DNA from: Symbiodinium natans
Lineage: Eukaryota; Sar; Dinophyceae; Suessiales; Symbiodiniaceae
Reading direction: 5' to 3'
Length of the DNA stretch: 64,000 bases
Assembly: GCA_905221605.1 (NCBI GenBank)
Contig: CAJNDS010000557.1
Location: 517,682-581,681 of the forward strand
Each line of letters opens with the position of its first letter. The first letter of the stretch is position 1. A program made the translations under genes and the position numbers. Below, in pieces: positions 25,502 to 34,920 of the stretch. The notes below the pieces were generated by a model that was given only the letters and a program-made list of their open reading frames with translations, was not told the DNA's origin and ran no database searches.

Positions 25502-27092
25502 GGTTTAGGTCTTCTGCACTTGGCATTGCATGTTGTCAATTGTTGTCATTGCTGGCGTTTGCGGCTTTACGGTGCATTTTGATCTTCTCCGTGATACTTG
25601 CAGCTTAAGGTACCCCTAAACCCTAAGCCCTAAGCCCCAAGCCCTAAGCCCTAAACCCTAAACCCTCAAACAGTCCATAGTCTGCTCTGCTGAATCTTGA
25701 GACTGGCCTGCCCTCGGTGCCGAAGCATCTGACGGACTGCAGCGCTATCGTGGACTCCTGGCGACAGCGTGTCAGCTTTCACAAACACACCAGTTTCGGG
25801 TTTAGGGTTTAGGGTTTGGGCTTCGATTCTCCGAGTGGATTGCACGGCTGCCCTGGAACAATCTGGAAAGAAAGCCCTCTCACTCTGCTATGACACCCGA
25901 AAGTTCCGTGGGATTCAATTTCGATGCGAAGGCACAGGTGTCAACGCGGGCATGACAATGTGAGCTTCCATAATTAAACACGTTTGGACATTGGGGTTCG
26001 GGGGGTAGGGTTTGGGGTTTACGGAAGATCGGTTGAGGCCACACTGGTGTGCTCGGGGCTTTACTTCGGTTCAGCAGGATTCTCTTTTCGGCTATCTGAG
26101 GGTAGGGGCTGAACACCCCGACAGGGCAGCGCCTTTTTGTTTTCGCTGCGGATGACTTCAGAGTCTCTTCGATGCCAGGGGACACTACAAGTAGCAGTTG
26201 TGCTTCACAGAATGAAGGGCCAGCATCTGTACTCTCGCGGCTGCTTCGACAGGATGCAAGACAGAAACGTGGATCACCTTCACTAAAGCCCTAACTCCTA
26301 AAAATTCAGGGCCTTTTCCTCTTTCCTGGGCCTGTTTCCACCACTATTTCCTCCCTGCCGTGGAGTTGGACAGCAAGGCCACGTGGGGAGCTGTCAACAC
26401 TGCCAGCTTCAAGTAGGACTTCGCCCAGTTTCTGACTGACCTTGGCAATCATGCGTGGAAGCCAAAATCCGTTTAGGGTTTAGGGTGAACCCTCAACAAG
26501 TCGATTTCGGCTGGGGGGGGGGGTACATGGAAAGGCAAGGCTGCATGAGTTCACCGCCGAAGTGCTGGCAGAGTTTCTTGGCAGCCACAAAGGCTTATAT
26601 ATGTATAATTACGCAAGAATAACAATAATGATAATAATAATAGTATACATATATATATATACATATATACATGTGTATATATATATATATGTATACATAT
26701 ATGTCTATATGCACATATAGTTTTTATTTATTTATTTACACATGTATGTCTGTCTATCTGTGTGAAAACAAAAAACAACTACCTGTCTATCTGTCTATCT
26801 ATATCTATCTATATCTATCTATATATATATATATATAATGTGTGTAGATTCTGAGTCGGGCGATTGAGATGAAAGGTGATGAGAGTGCGTCTTTTTTGAG
26901 AGTGATGCGAGTGATTGACAGGAACGGTGGTGTGAGTATGTGTGGGTGTTTTGAGTGAGTGACGCGAGTGATTCATTGCAACAGGCGACGTGGGCGAGCG
27001 CTGTGGGTGATGCCTGTTGATTTATCTACGTTTACAGCCAGCTGCCTGTATATCTATATCTATATCTATATGTATATATATATATGTATATA

Positions 27093-27127
<35 letters not shown>

Positions 27128-30100
27128 GTGTCTGTGTGTCTGTGTGTCTGTGTGTCTGTGTGTCTGTGTGTGTTTTTGCGAGGGAGAGGGGGTGGGGGTC
27201 CGGGCTCCACTCCACTCTACATCCAAAGGGCTCGTTGTACTCAGCCTCCGTGCTGGGGTTGAAGGTTCCGAAGCAATCCTTGCAGCGGTTCAGGATTTAG
27301 GGTTTAGGGTTTATAGGGGAAGAACTGAAGGTCTGGGAGAAGAAGCGGACTATCAGAAGCCAACCATCTAAGTACTGCCGCTTGCATCACTTGTCTGTCG
27401 GAGCCATTCTGCGGGCCAAGAATCCTGCAATTCAGCATCTAACCTCGGCACTCAGGGTTTAGGGTTTAGGGTTTAGGATTTAGGGTTTAGGGTTCCGTTT
27501 CATGACATGAAACGGAACACATTGTAAGGTCGCGCACAGCGGGTTCAGGGGCCACGGCCATCACCTATTTGCCTCATGAAGGCCTTTAACCAGCATCACA
27601 AGCAGAGATGTGCTGTACATGGCACGTGCCACTCTTAGTTGTCCAGTAACCTGGGGGAATTGAAGGTTAACCTTTGGGATTCTAAGGGGATGATGTTAAA
27701 GGTTACCTACTCTACTACTAAGCACTTCTTCATGGCCTCTCTGTGCTGCAAGAAAGCTGACTCTGCCCAGCAAAGTCCGAGAAGTGACCAGCATAGAGCT
27801 CCAACAGCGACATGGAGGCCTGACCTCAGGGGCTTACACACACGTTGGGGTTCTAAGTACAGTTGTAAATTGGCTATTACAGGAATAAGTACCCCTAAAC
27901 CCTAAACCCTAAATCCATGAACCTCCAAGAAGGGTGATTGCAGGGTTCCAGGGTCTCTGGAAGATATATGACCTTCACAAAGGCCGAAGACGCTCGGCCC
28001 TGACCACGGCTGAAGGACTTCAAGTTTTCACCCGTCTTGGGCCTTGCAGGACGGAGTTCGCCTCTTTCAGCTTCTCCTTGGGTACACTCTGGGCAGCAAG
28101 TCAGCGTGTCGCATGAGTTTTTGTAGGATGCAGGTCTAGGGTGCTTAGTACTTGCGGGACTCCAAAACCATGCAAAGCACGTCATCATGCTGTCTCCGAA
28201 GCATTAGAGTCACAGCAGGAGTCCCCTCACCTCCACATCAGCATGTGTGGGGGTTGGATGGGTTTTCAAAGTCCGCACCCTATATCATTCCAAGCCAAGA
28301 CTCCTGCCAGCGAGATTTCAGGCCCTGACAACGCTACCCAACTGCTACTACTGCGACTTCTGATGCCACGTCTGCTACACGCCTGCCATGCTCGCACAAA
28401 CCGAAAGCCCAAGCCCCCCCCCCAACGCCAGGCTGCTGCACTACTGCCTGCCAGCACTGCGCAGTGCACACATCTAACTGAACGTTTCGGTGCTGTCATG
28501 CTGTCATGATTTGCAGGGTTTTAGGGTTTAGGGTTCAGGGTTTAGGGTTTAGGGTGTAGGGGTTGGCGGAGGGCAAAGTCCATCTGAGGCGCATCCTCTG
28601 ATTGAGCATTGAGTCAACAATGGCAATGAACAACGATGCGCTGAAGAAGAGAAGAATGTCAGAACTAGAACTAAGGAGAATGCACTTTAGTCCTGTGTCT
28701 TTTCCTTATGTTAAACACCGCAAGCCCTTAACACCCCAGGTTCGAGATGCAAGGCCGCCGCCTCGTACTCGGCCGGGCGTGCGTAGATCTCCCAGGCAAA
28801 TGAGAAGGGGGCCTGCCCAAATTGTAAACTTTCGGGTTTAGGCTTTCGGGTTCAGGGTATCACAACCCCGAAACCCTTAAACCCTAACCCCGACAATCCA
28901 ACCGACAGCAAAGCAGAAGCCCCCCAAACCCTAAACCCTAAACCCTAAACCCCACCCGCCTTCAAGTGGTCGAAGACCCAATCAAAGCTTGTTCCAGGGC
29001 AGTTGTAGCCTCAAGAGGCAACTCGGGGCTACTGTGGGGGTAGTTATATGACTTTTAGGTCCTTATTGTAAGCCCCCCCCCCCTCATTTAGGATACCCCA
29101 AAAGGGACCCCAATTTAGAGAAGTCGCTACATTCTACTTTTTTCACTCATCATAGTAGCATGCTACTCTCGCAAAGATAGATCCCCTGATGACCTTTTTG
29201 GGAGGGAACCCAGGAAACCAAAAAACTCTGGCTTGAATGTTTTTGAAGGTTCAGGGTTTAGGGTTTAGGGTTTAGGGTTTAGGGTTTAGGGTTTAGGGTT
29301 TAGGGTTTAGGGTTTAGGGTTTAGGGTTTATTGTTTAGGGTTTAGGGTGTCCCTCTCAGGTCTCTCTTGTGGCTCAGTCGTAGGAGCCCACTTCCTTGCC
29401 CGCAGCGCCGAAGGGGCACTGGCAGTGGTCGGCATCCAAATCCTTCCGATACTTGGGTGTGCGGCTTAGGGTTTAGGGTTTAGGGTTTAGGGTTTAGGGT
29501 TTGGGGTTTAGGGTTTAGGGTTTAGGGTTTAGGGACAAGGTGTGCGGTTTAAGGTTTAGCTAGTCAGAATTTGGGCGTAGCACCGGTTCCGCAACACCGG
29601 AGTGCGGTTTGAGGTTTAGCTAGCCTCCGGTGTTGCGGAACCGGTGCTACGGTTTGAGGCGCAGTGGGGAACCCTAAACCCTAAACCCTAAACCCCAAAA
29701 AAACCCCAAACCCCTAAACCCCTAAACCCCTAAACCCCTAAACCCACAAACCAGTAAACCCTAAACCCCTAAACCCCTAAACCCCTAACCCTAAACCCCT
29801 AAACCCCTAAGGGCTACCTTTTATCAAGGCTGTCCTTCAACACCGCCAGCATCAAGTCACGGTTGCGGTGCGCCATGTGGATGGCGTCGTAAGCCCAGGG
29901 CATGTAGAGACCCAACCTGGAGTCTCAGTAGGGTTTAGGGTTTAGGGTTTAGGGTTTAGGGTTTAGGGTTTAGGGTTCGTTCCCTCTTCTGGTGCTCGTG
30001 GCCACAGTGCCAAGTCTGCTTTCAGTATTCAGTGCTTCTGTTCAGAAGCTAAGAGCTGGATGTCCGATCACCGATAGTAAACTTACTATCGGACCCGATC

Positions 30101-31475
30101 AAATCAAATGGTGGCTTCTGGAAAGACTGTTGAGGAACTGAGCGCGTGCTGGTTCCTGGCAGGTCCGAAGTACATGACATTTTGCCTGAACAAGAAGTTA
30201 CCAACCTGAGCCCCATCTGAGCCCTTGCACTCACAAAATATGCTGGCGTCAAGGCTTGCCAAGTGGCGTGCCGCTGTGCACCGACAAGAAGGTTGTGGGC
30301 TTGAAGTCTGTGAGAAGATCCCTCACCATCTGAGTTTCCGCCTCGCTAAAGGGCGTCTCGCCACGGTATTGATCCCCCCCGAGGGCCTCGTCTCCGAACT
30401 CCCACTTCTCGTCCCAGTTCCGGTTCAGGTCGACCCCGCGCGGGTTGTCGCGAAGGCAGTAATTCCCCTGCTCCACCTGAACTCGTGAGACGGGGTTGGC
30501 ATTGAGGATCAGCTGGAAGTCGCTTGTTTCAAGGGCCTTCTCGACCAAGTCCGGATGGGATGCTTGTCCACAAATCATCTTCAGCAACATCAAGCCCGTT
30601 TCTGGGCTGATCAACTCGCGGCTATGCTCCCCAAACAAGAAAGCTACCCTGTTCCTTTCCAAGTTCGAGTTCTTAGAGCCGGAGATTCGAATTTCATCAA
30701 TCGACACCTCACCCTTCCTCACTGTCTTGACCGTGGCCCGACCGGCACAGCCTGAGACGAGCTCTCTTGCTTCCGACTGGATCTGTTCGGAAGTATGATA
30801 AAAGGGGAAGTCTGTCAACAGCTGAGAAGACTGCGCGCGCCGCAGATTCACAGCTTCGGACATAAGCCCGCAGAGGGGCAGATACAGGAGTGCGGCGCGG
30901 GCCATGGCTAAGCTAAGGAAATCGCCTGGTCGCAAAGTTAAATCGCTACCAGATTCATAGATCCGTAGAGCCACTACGGCCTCGGGCAAGCACCACAGGA
31001 AATGTAGAACCTATATTGGACCTATATGTCATTATGACGAGAGCTTCTGCAAACTCTTTCGTATTCTACAGTCCGATTTATCCAGAGGGATGGCCTGAAT
31101 CACTGACAGCTGGCCCGAGAGAACCGAAAGTGCAGACCTACTGGATTTCCAGACTCCTGCGTGTTGATCGTGTAGAGGATGCCCTCGTATCGCAGCTCCG
31201 AGTTCGACACCAGGCCTGCGCCGGAGGCTGCGGGCTCTGAGTCAGGGGAATGTCTTACCCTTGAAGGGATTATGTAGGGTACCTCATTTCCCCATTTCCT
31301 ACTAACCAACACCCTAAACCCTAAACCCTAAACCCTAATCCCTAAACCCTAAACCCAAACCCTAAACCGGCCAACAGTAAGAGGCAGGCGAATCGGTGGA
31401 GGTGAAGGCACCGAACGCCGAACTCAGCGCCGAGCTGATCTTGCGGCCGATGTACGGCACGGCGTTTTGAGACAT
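15515..31475 (-). CDS. LSM14: LSM14/RAP55/Scd6-family mRNA regulator, multi-exon, hosting a nested gene
   Basis: The family binds mRNA and acts in translational repression and P-bodies. Exons: 31436-31475 (MSQNAVPYIGRKI), 31157-31215 (SELRYEGILYTINTQ), 25708-25757 (ESTIALQSVRCFGTEG), 25023-25053 (KLPEIPPSSE), 24325-24397 (VYDFIIFRGQDIKDLTV), 24087-24122 (PAIVSINQRPS), 23801-23842, 22644-22694, 22503-22535, then Gly/Tyr-rich 21259-21303, 20996-21064, 20775-20810 and 20581-20652. These are followed by 18022-18075 (ELVPEENAATKRE), 17276-17339 (FDF box, DFDLDAANKRFEKLEK), 16380-16423 (FFD box, YDKAKSFFDSISCE), 15953-16040 (TFG box, FDRETFGDT), 15918-15936, and a basic last exon 15515-15566 ending RRRHG and stop. 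Phases agree for nearly all joins. A missing exon is needed between 20581 and 18075. The glycine-rich block lies before, not after, the FDF box. Confidence 0.83.
15660..15818. repeat. tandem duplication of about 78 bp
   Basis: Two nearly identical copies share CCTCTAACTTCCGGCCTTGT and CTGACCTCCCAACTCGGAAA. They lie within the last introns of the LSM14-type gene, next to a run of about 30 G (15583-15612). Confidence 0.85.
16919..17030 (+). repeat. interstitial telomeric array
   Basis: TTTAGGG units with one variant (GTTTTTGG) inside the LSM14-type gene, between the FDF-box and FFD-box exons. Confidence 0.95.
18671..18780 (+). repeat. interstitial telomeric array
   Basis: About 15 perfect TTTAGGG units. 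Further arrays at 18.5, 18.9, 19.07 and 19.29 kb make this the densest cluster. Confidence 0.95.
20260..20368. mobile_element. MITE-like element with 13-bp terminal inverted repeats
   Basis: TTGGTAGCCCAGT at 20260-20272 is matched by its inverse at 20356-20368. The 83-bp interior has no ORF. A single copy was seen. Confidence 0.55.
23697..23773. repeat. four tandem copies of a 19-bp unit
   Basis: The unit is GGGGGGCTCCCCTTTTATG. It lies in the LSM14-type gene just downstream of the exon 23801-23842. Read through, it would give ProProIleLysGlyGlu repeats, but it is more likely intronic. Confidence 0.85.
26640..27175. repeat. cluster of TA, TCTA, TG and GTCTGT microsatellites
   Basis: Several short repeats separated by about 190 bp of unique DNA. 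No coding signal was seen. Confidence 0.9.
27492..27518. repeat. near-perfect palindrome beside a telomeric array
   Basis: GTTCCGTTTCATG and its inverse complement are separated by one A. The palindrome starts directly at the end of a TTTAGGG run. Confidence 0.8.
27895..28188 (-). CDS. coding-like minus-strand segment downstream of the carboxypeptidase exons
   Basis: Around 28030-28095 the minus strand reads SVPKEKLKEANSVLQGPRR between GCCCAG and CGG|GTGAAA. A second frame is open for 97 codons across the same DNA. It could be a C-terminal carboxypeptidase exon or an exon of the host gene. No motif decides. Confidence 0.25.
   Translation of the reverse strand: MMTCFAWFWSPASTKHPRPASYKNSCDTLTCCPECTQGEAERGELRPARPKTGENLKSFSRGQGRASSAFVKVIYLPETLEPCNHPSWRFMDLGFRV
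28762..30905 (-). CDS. M14-family zinc metallocarboxypeptidase, multi-exon, nested in the LSM14 intron
   Basis: Likely secreted exopeptidase removing C-terminal residues. Exon 1 (30268-30905) starts with a hydrophobic segment (ARAALLYLPLCGLMSEA) and has the zinc ligands His and Glu in FGEHSRELISPE, the substrate-binding DLNRNWDEKW, and the third zinc ligand in FLSVHSG. It ends at a GC donor. Exon 2 (29818-29916) continues in phase with LGLYMPWAYDAIH. Exon 3 (29388 to about 29442 or 29451) reads CQCPFGAAGKEVG. Exon 4 (28960-29009) reads YNCPGTSFDWVFDHLK. Exon 5 (28762-28812) carries the catalytic Glu in APFSFAWEIYARP. A further 21-nt candidate at 28169-28189 (MMTCFAW) may start the CF..FNP end region. 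The exon 2/3 join is not resolved. The upstream in-frame Met at 30989 is less likely because it would bury the signal segment. Confidence 0.88.
29253..29349 (+). repeat. interstitial telomeric array
   Basis: About 13 units in the carboxypeptidase intron between exons 3 and 4. Confidence 0.95.
29577..29650. repeat. perfect 25-bp inverted repeat (hairpin) with direct repeats
   Basis: Arms 29577-29601 and 29626-29650 are perfect inverted copies (start GTAGCACCGGTTCCGC). The 24-nt loop consists mainly of a copy of a near-identical 22-bp direct repeat (29542-29563 and 29602-29623). It lies between carboxypeptidase exons 2 and 3, beside telomeric DNA. Confidence 0.85.
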
Positions 31476-31488
31476 GCTGTGGCTGCCC

Positions 31489-31500
31489 CTGCAGTCAGAG
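31489..31500 (-). promoter_or_regulatory. possible trans-splice acceptor of the LSM14-type gene
   Basis: On the minus strand CTTCTCTGACTGCAG ends at 31489, 14 nt upstream of the ATG at 31475. It directly follows a 130-bp CCCTAAA array. A leader acceptor here is an inference from position and the pyrimidine tract only. Confidence 0.35.
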
Positions 31501-31502
31501 AA

Positions 31503-31632
31503 GGGTTTAGGGTTTAGGGTTTAGGGTTTAGGGTTTAGGGTTTAGGGTTTAGGGTTTAGGGTTTAGGGTTTAGGGTTTAGGGTTTAGGGTTTAGGGTTTA
31601 GGGTTTAGGGTTTAGGGTTTAGGGTTTAGGGT
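31503..31632 (+). repeat. interstitial telomeric array upstream of two possible divergent starts
   Basis: About 18 perfect TTTAGGG units lie between the LSM14-type start (31475, minus) and a possible plus-strand start (31669). Confidence 0.95.
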
Positions 31633-31668
31633 CGTTGCAGACTTGCCCCTACACACGCCAACAGCCAA

Positions 31669-31760
31669 AATGTCCTCGAGCTCGACACCGTCACTGTCCC
31701 AAGACCCTACTCCTTCATCCAGATGGGCATGGAGCCCTGTGCCCGGCCTCTCTTTTCACC
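31669..31760 (+). CDS. possible first exon of a divergent plus-strand gene
   Basis: An ATG at 31669 starts MSSSSTPSLSQDPTPSSRW. A GTTGCAG acceptor lies about 35 nt upstream and a telomeric array separates it from the LSM14-type start at 31475. Low-complexity Ser/Thr/Pro sequence can be open by chance. Confidence 0.25.
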
Positions 31761-32213
31761 TGCTGTATCTAAGCTTTTCTGGCCAAGAATGGCTGCGGGG
31801 TGCTGCCAAGGTTGCGCAACCTTCCTCAAGTGATTTCGCATAGTTCCCGCACTTCTTGGGAAGTCTTGGTGCTGGATTCCAGGTAGTTCGGAGGAAGCCG
31901 AAGCACCAAGAGCCATCTGACCCAACTTCTCAGAAGCAGAGTAGCAGAAGACACATGGTGCGCCAAAACCCGCACTGGTAGTGCCAGCTAGATGCATGCG
32001 GCAACAGCGTACTGAAGTTCCCAAAGCAAGTAGATACAAGGACCACATGCTTAGCATCATCCTCGTGATCAGAACCTGGTCCAGTCGACTGACGCACATT
32101 GCACACCGAACTTCCACGCAAATGTCATCTTTATGAAGCCTTAGGCGAAGGAGTTTCGGGAGAAGCTTGGGGCAGGGCGTAAGCTCCTCACCGCGAAGGA
32201 TGGTTGAACAGAG

Positions 32214-32413
32214 CCCTGCGCTGCACAAACTTGGAACCCTGTGCCGGATGAGTCCTCGAACATGGTCTTTGGCGGCCTGCGAAAACCAATCTCAACCGAG
32301 GACATGAAAGCAAAGGAGGCCCTGAGTACAGTTCATGAAACCTCACGAACCTAGGCTTCCTGATTACGAACCCAGGTTTCCTGATTGAACTCGGCGCGGC
32401 CTACGAGCCGAAC
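32214..32413 (+). CDS. two plus-strand exons of an unidentified gene
   Basis: Exon 32214-32330 (CAGAG acceptor, ACA|GTTCAT donor) reads VPDESSNMVFGGLRKPISTE and DMKAKEALST. Exon 32376-32413 (CCCAG acceptor, AAC|GTAAGG donor) reads FLIELGAAYEPN. Both have balanced composition and convincing splice sites. The phase between them does not join directly, so an exon is missing or one edge is wrong. No family was recognised. Confidence 0.4.
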
Positions 32414-32965
32414 GTAAGGGATGAACGGGCCGGGGGGGGTGGGGGGGGGGTGGAGGGGAAAGGGGCTTGAGTGCTGAGGTTCGAGAAGTTGCATACCTGT
32501 GGGTTTTCACCGTGCCTTTGCAGCCAGAGCCTTCTCATCTGAATATGCATGTACACATGGGGCTTTAAAATTCCAGCCTGCAGACCGCAGTCCCCCCCTT
32601 TAGGGGTTTAGGGTTTCTAAGGCTGAGGGTCCTCTGGGCCTTTTTTGTGGCTGCAGGACTTCGGGTGAAAGCCTGGGACTCCGTACTCTTGAGCTGGCCT
32701 AGGGCGATGGGGGTCAAGGTTAGGTCATAGATGTTGCTTTGCGGCTTAGGCTCTAGTGTCTGTAAGGGTTGCGGGGTGGGCTTTGGGCTCAAGATTCAGG
32801 TTGGATCTCGGGGTTGCGCGCACAGGGTCTATAGGGCCCAGGACATGGGGCATGGACCTATACTTTCTGTGTGTATCTCTGAAACCCTAAACCCTAAACC
32901 CTAAACCCTAAACCCTAAACCCTAAACCCTAAACCCTGCAAGGCCGAGCCCCAGAAAAACGAGGC

Positions 32966-33331
32966 CTGAGGCATGCAATGGCGCCCAACAGGGCGCGGCC
33001 ATCCAGCACGGTGCCTTCCTGACAAGGAAGGCATGCGAGGTTTAGGGTTTAGGGTTTAGGGTTTAGGGGTTTGGGGTTTGGGGTTTAGGGTTTAGGGTTT
33101 AGGATTTAGGGTTTAGGGTTTGGGGTTTAGGGTTCAGGGTTTAGGGTTTGGCAGGGACACTGTTGCCGATGCCGTGTGGTCGAATGCCTCTGCAAACTTT
33201 CTGATTCTGCTCGCCGCAGCTATTTTTAGAATCTGCTGTGAACGAGGACATTGTCATTGTAATCATGATAATAGAGCTCTTGGTTCGACAGCTGTGCACT
33301 CTGCCACGTCCTTGGCAAGCTCCTTCTGCAC
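32966..33331 (-). CDS. three minus-strand exons of an unidentified gene
   Basis: 33293-33331 reads VQKELAKDVAECT (AAG|GTG acceptor, GC donor). 33161-33206 reads IRKFAEAFDHTASAT (GT donor). 32966-33018 reads EGTVLDGRALLGAIACL (CAG|GAA acceptor, GC donor). The segments are charged, helix-forming and free of stops. A further minus segment at about 33395-33480 (KQTPWTQLHGSLMLG) may be upstream, but its plus-strand reading is equally open. Function unknown. Confidence 0.4.
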
Positions 33332-33524
33332 CTTGCGTATGGAAAACATGCTGTCGCACTAGGTCCCACTAGCCCGCATGCCACGTGATACGAAAGCCCC
33401 TTGACAGCACAAACACGGCATCTGGGGCGCCGAGCATCAGAGAGCCATGGAGCTGTGTCCACGGCGTCTGCTTCTGGCAGAAACGGGGAACACATCATCT
33501 ACCAGGTCATTGCTGATACCCTAG

Positions 33525-33629
33525 GCAAAGGTGCAATCATGACCCCGACAAAGTCAAGTTTCGGAAGTCGTTGTCTTCCCTCAGTGCCAAGAGCTACAAG
33601 CTCAAGGGGAGAAGGATCCCTACGTGCAG
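33525..33629 (+). CDS. unidentified plus-strand exon rich in basic residues
   Basis: From CCTAG|GCAAAGG to GCAG|GTACTT the plus strand reads CNHDPDKVKFRKSLSSLS, then AKSYKLKGRRIPTC. The length (105 nt) and phase 1 in/2 out are consistent with a single exon. It lies close to minus-strand exons, so two opposite genes may interleave here. No family was recognised. Confidence 0.4.
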
Positions 33630-34568
33630 GTACTTGCACACCCTCACTGTTACCATCCCCCCCCTCAACTCATGCAAATCCTACCCTCCCCCCCCTCTCC
33701 GCTCCGCCTTCACAACAATTCAACACAAGAGGGGGTATAGATTGTGTGCAGTGTTGGGCTAATATCCCCGACTCTGGCTTCTGCGTTCAAAGCCCTTGAT
33801 AATGTAGAGCAGTGGATAGTTTCCAAGCTCAAGATCACAAAGGAAATCCCGCGCACCTCGAGCGGCTCCAGTGTCGAATGTCACATGGTGGTAGCCTGGC
33901 GCTCGCTCACTTGCAGCGTGCCAAGGTGTGCCTTGCTGCGAAGAGCCCTAAACCCTAAACCCCAAACCCTAAACCCTAAACCCTAAACCCTAAACCAGGA
34001 CCGCTGGAAGACGCAGAGTTGGAGTAGTGACAGAAGTATTGTCGTGCGCGAACGTTCTGGTGCAAGCAGAGTCTCGGCACAAGTGCAAACAAGCAGGCCC
34101 TGGCCGTCAGAAATGCATAGAAAAGCCGTCCTATCCAGAGGAAAGTCTAGTACTCCTACACACCTGCAACAAGACCCTCAAGGGGCTTAAACCTGAACTC
34201 TACTGGTCTCTACTCCTTTTCATGCGTGCACCCACCGCACACCACCTGAAGTGTGGTAGCACTGTGGATAAGGAAAGCCGATTGCCCAAGAATCCCGGAC
34301 CCTCCGCATGCTGGCAAACACACAGGGGGGCGCCTGTCTCAAGCAACAGCGGGATTTTGGAGGTCCTATAAGCTGCCAGGTTTCACCCCCCGCATTGCCA
34401 GTGTGCCATTGCACAAGCCTCCCCCCTTCGGGGGGAGTCTGGGAGGATGGGCGGCCACACTTTGAGACCGGGCCGGCGGAAAGCTCTCTGAGACTCCTCT
34501 TCGGGACAAGGGCGCTGCTTTGGGACGTGATGTGGCCCCCAGCAGTCCTGATTCCTCAATTCTCTCTA

Positions 34569-34709
34569 AGCCATGATGTGATCAAATCAGCTACAAGAGA
34601 CGATGAAACCCGTAAAGCCCTCAACACCATGAGAACTTATGAAAAAGAAAAACCCAAGCCCTGCACTCCCGGCAAGCCCAGAAGTCCAGGAGAGTACGAC
34701 ACCACCTAA
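34569..34709 (+). CDS. possible terminal exon of a plus-strand gene
   Basis: The plus strand reads DVIKSATRDDETRKALNTMR, then TYEKEKPKPCTPGKPRSPG, and stops at 34709. It is charged and Lys/Pro-rich, without a recognisable motif. The exon start is not fixed. Confidence 0.3.
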   Translation, partial: SHDVIKSATRDDETRKALNTMRTYEKEKPKPCTPGKPRSPGEYDTT

Positions 34710-34920
34710 CTGTGAATTAGGCTTGCTGCAAGCAGGCCTTCTTACAGCTTACGGAAGCTTGCGGAAGCTTCGGGGTTAGCTTTAAGGGGGCTTCAGTTTA
34801 CAGGATGCGGGGGGGGTGGGGGTGGAAAGGGCCTGCAAGCGAGGCAAGCGCAGAATCGCGTCAACCTTGGACCTACCTCGTGTCCAGGGCTTGACTCTAC
34901 AAGGCACCCCTCAGGGGCAC

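Noticed and set aside
30496-30798. 100-codon plus-strand ORF opposite carboxypeptidase exon 1
   Set aside because: It is an antisense shadow of the exon that carries the zinc-binding motifs.
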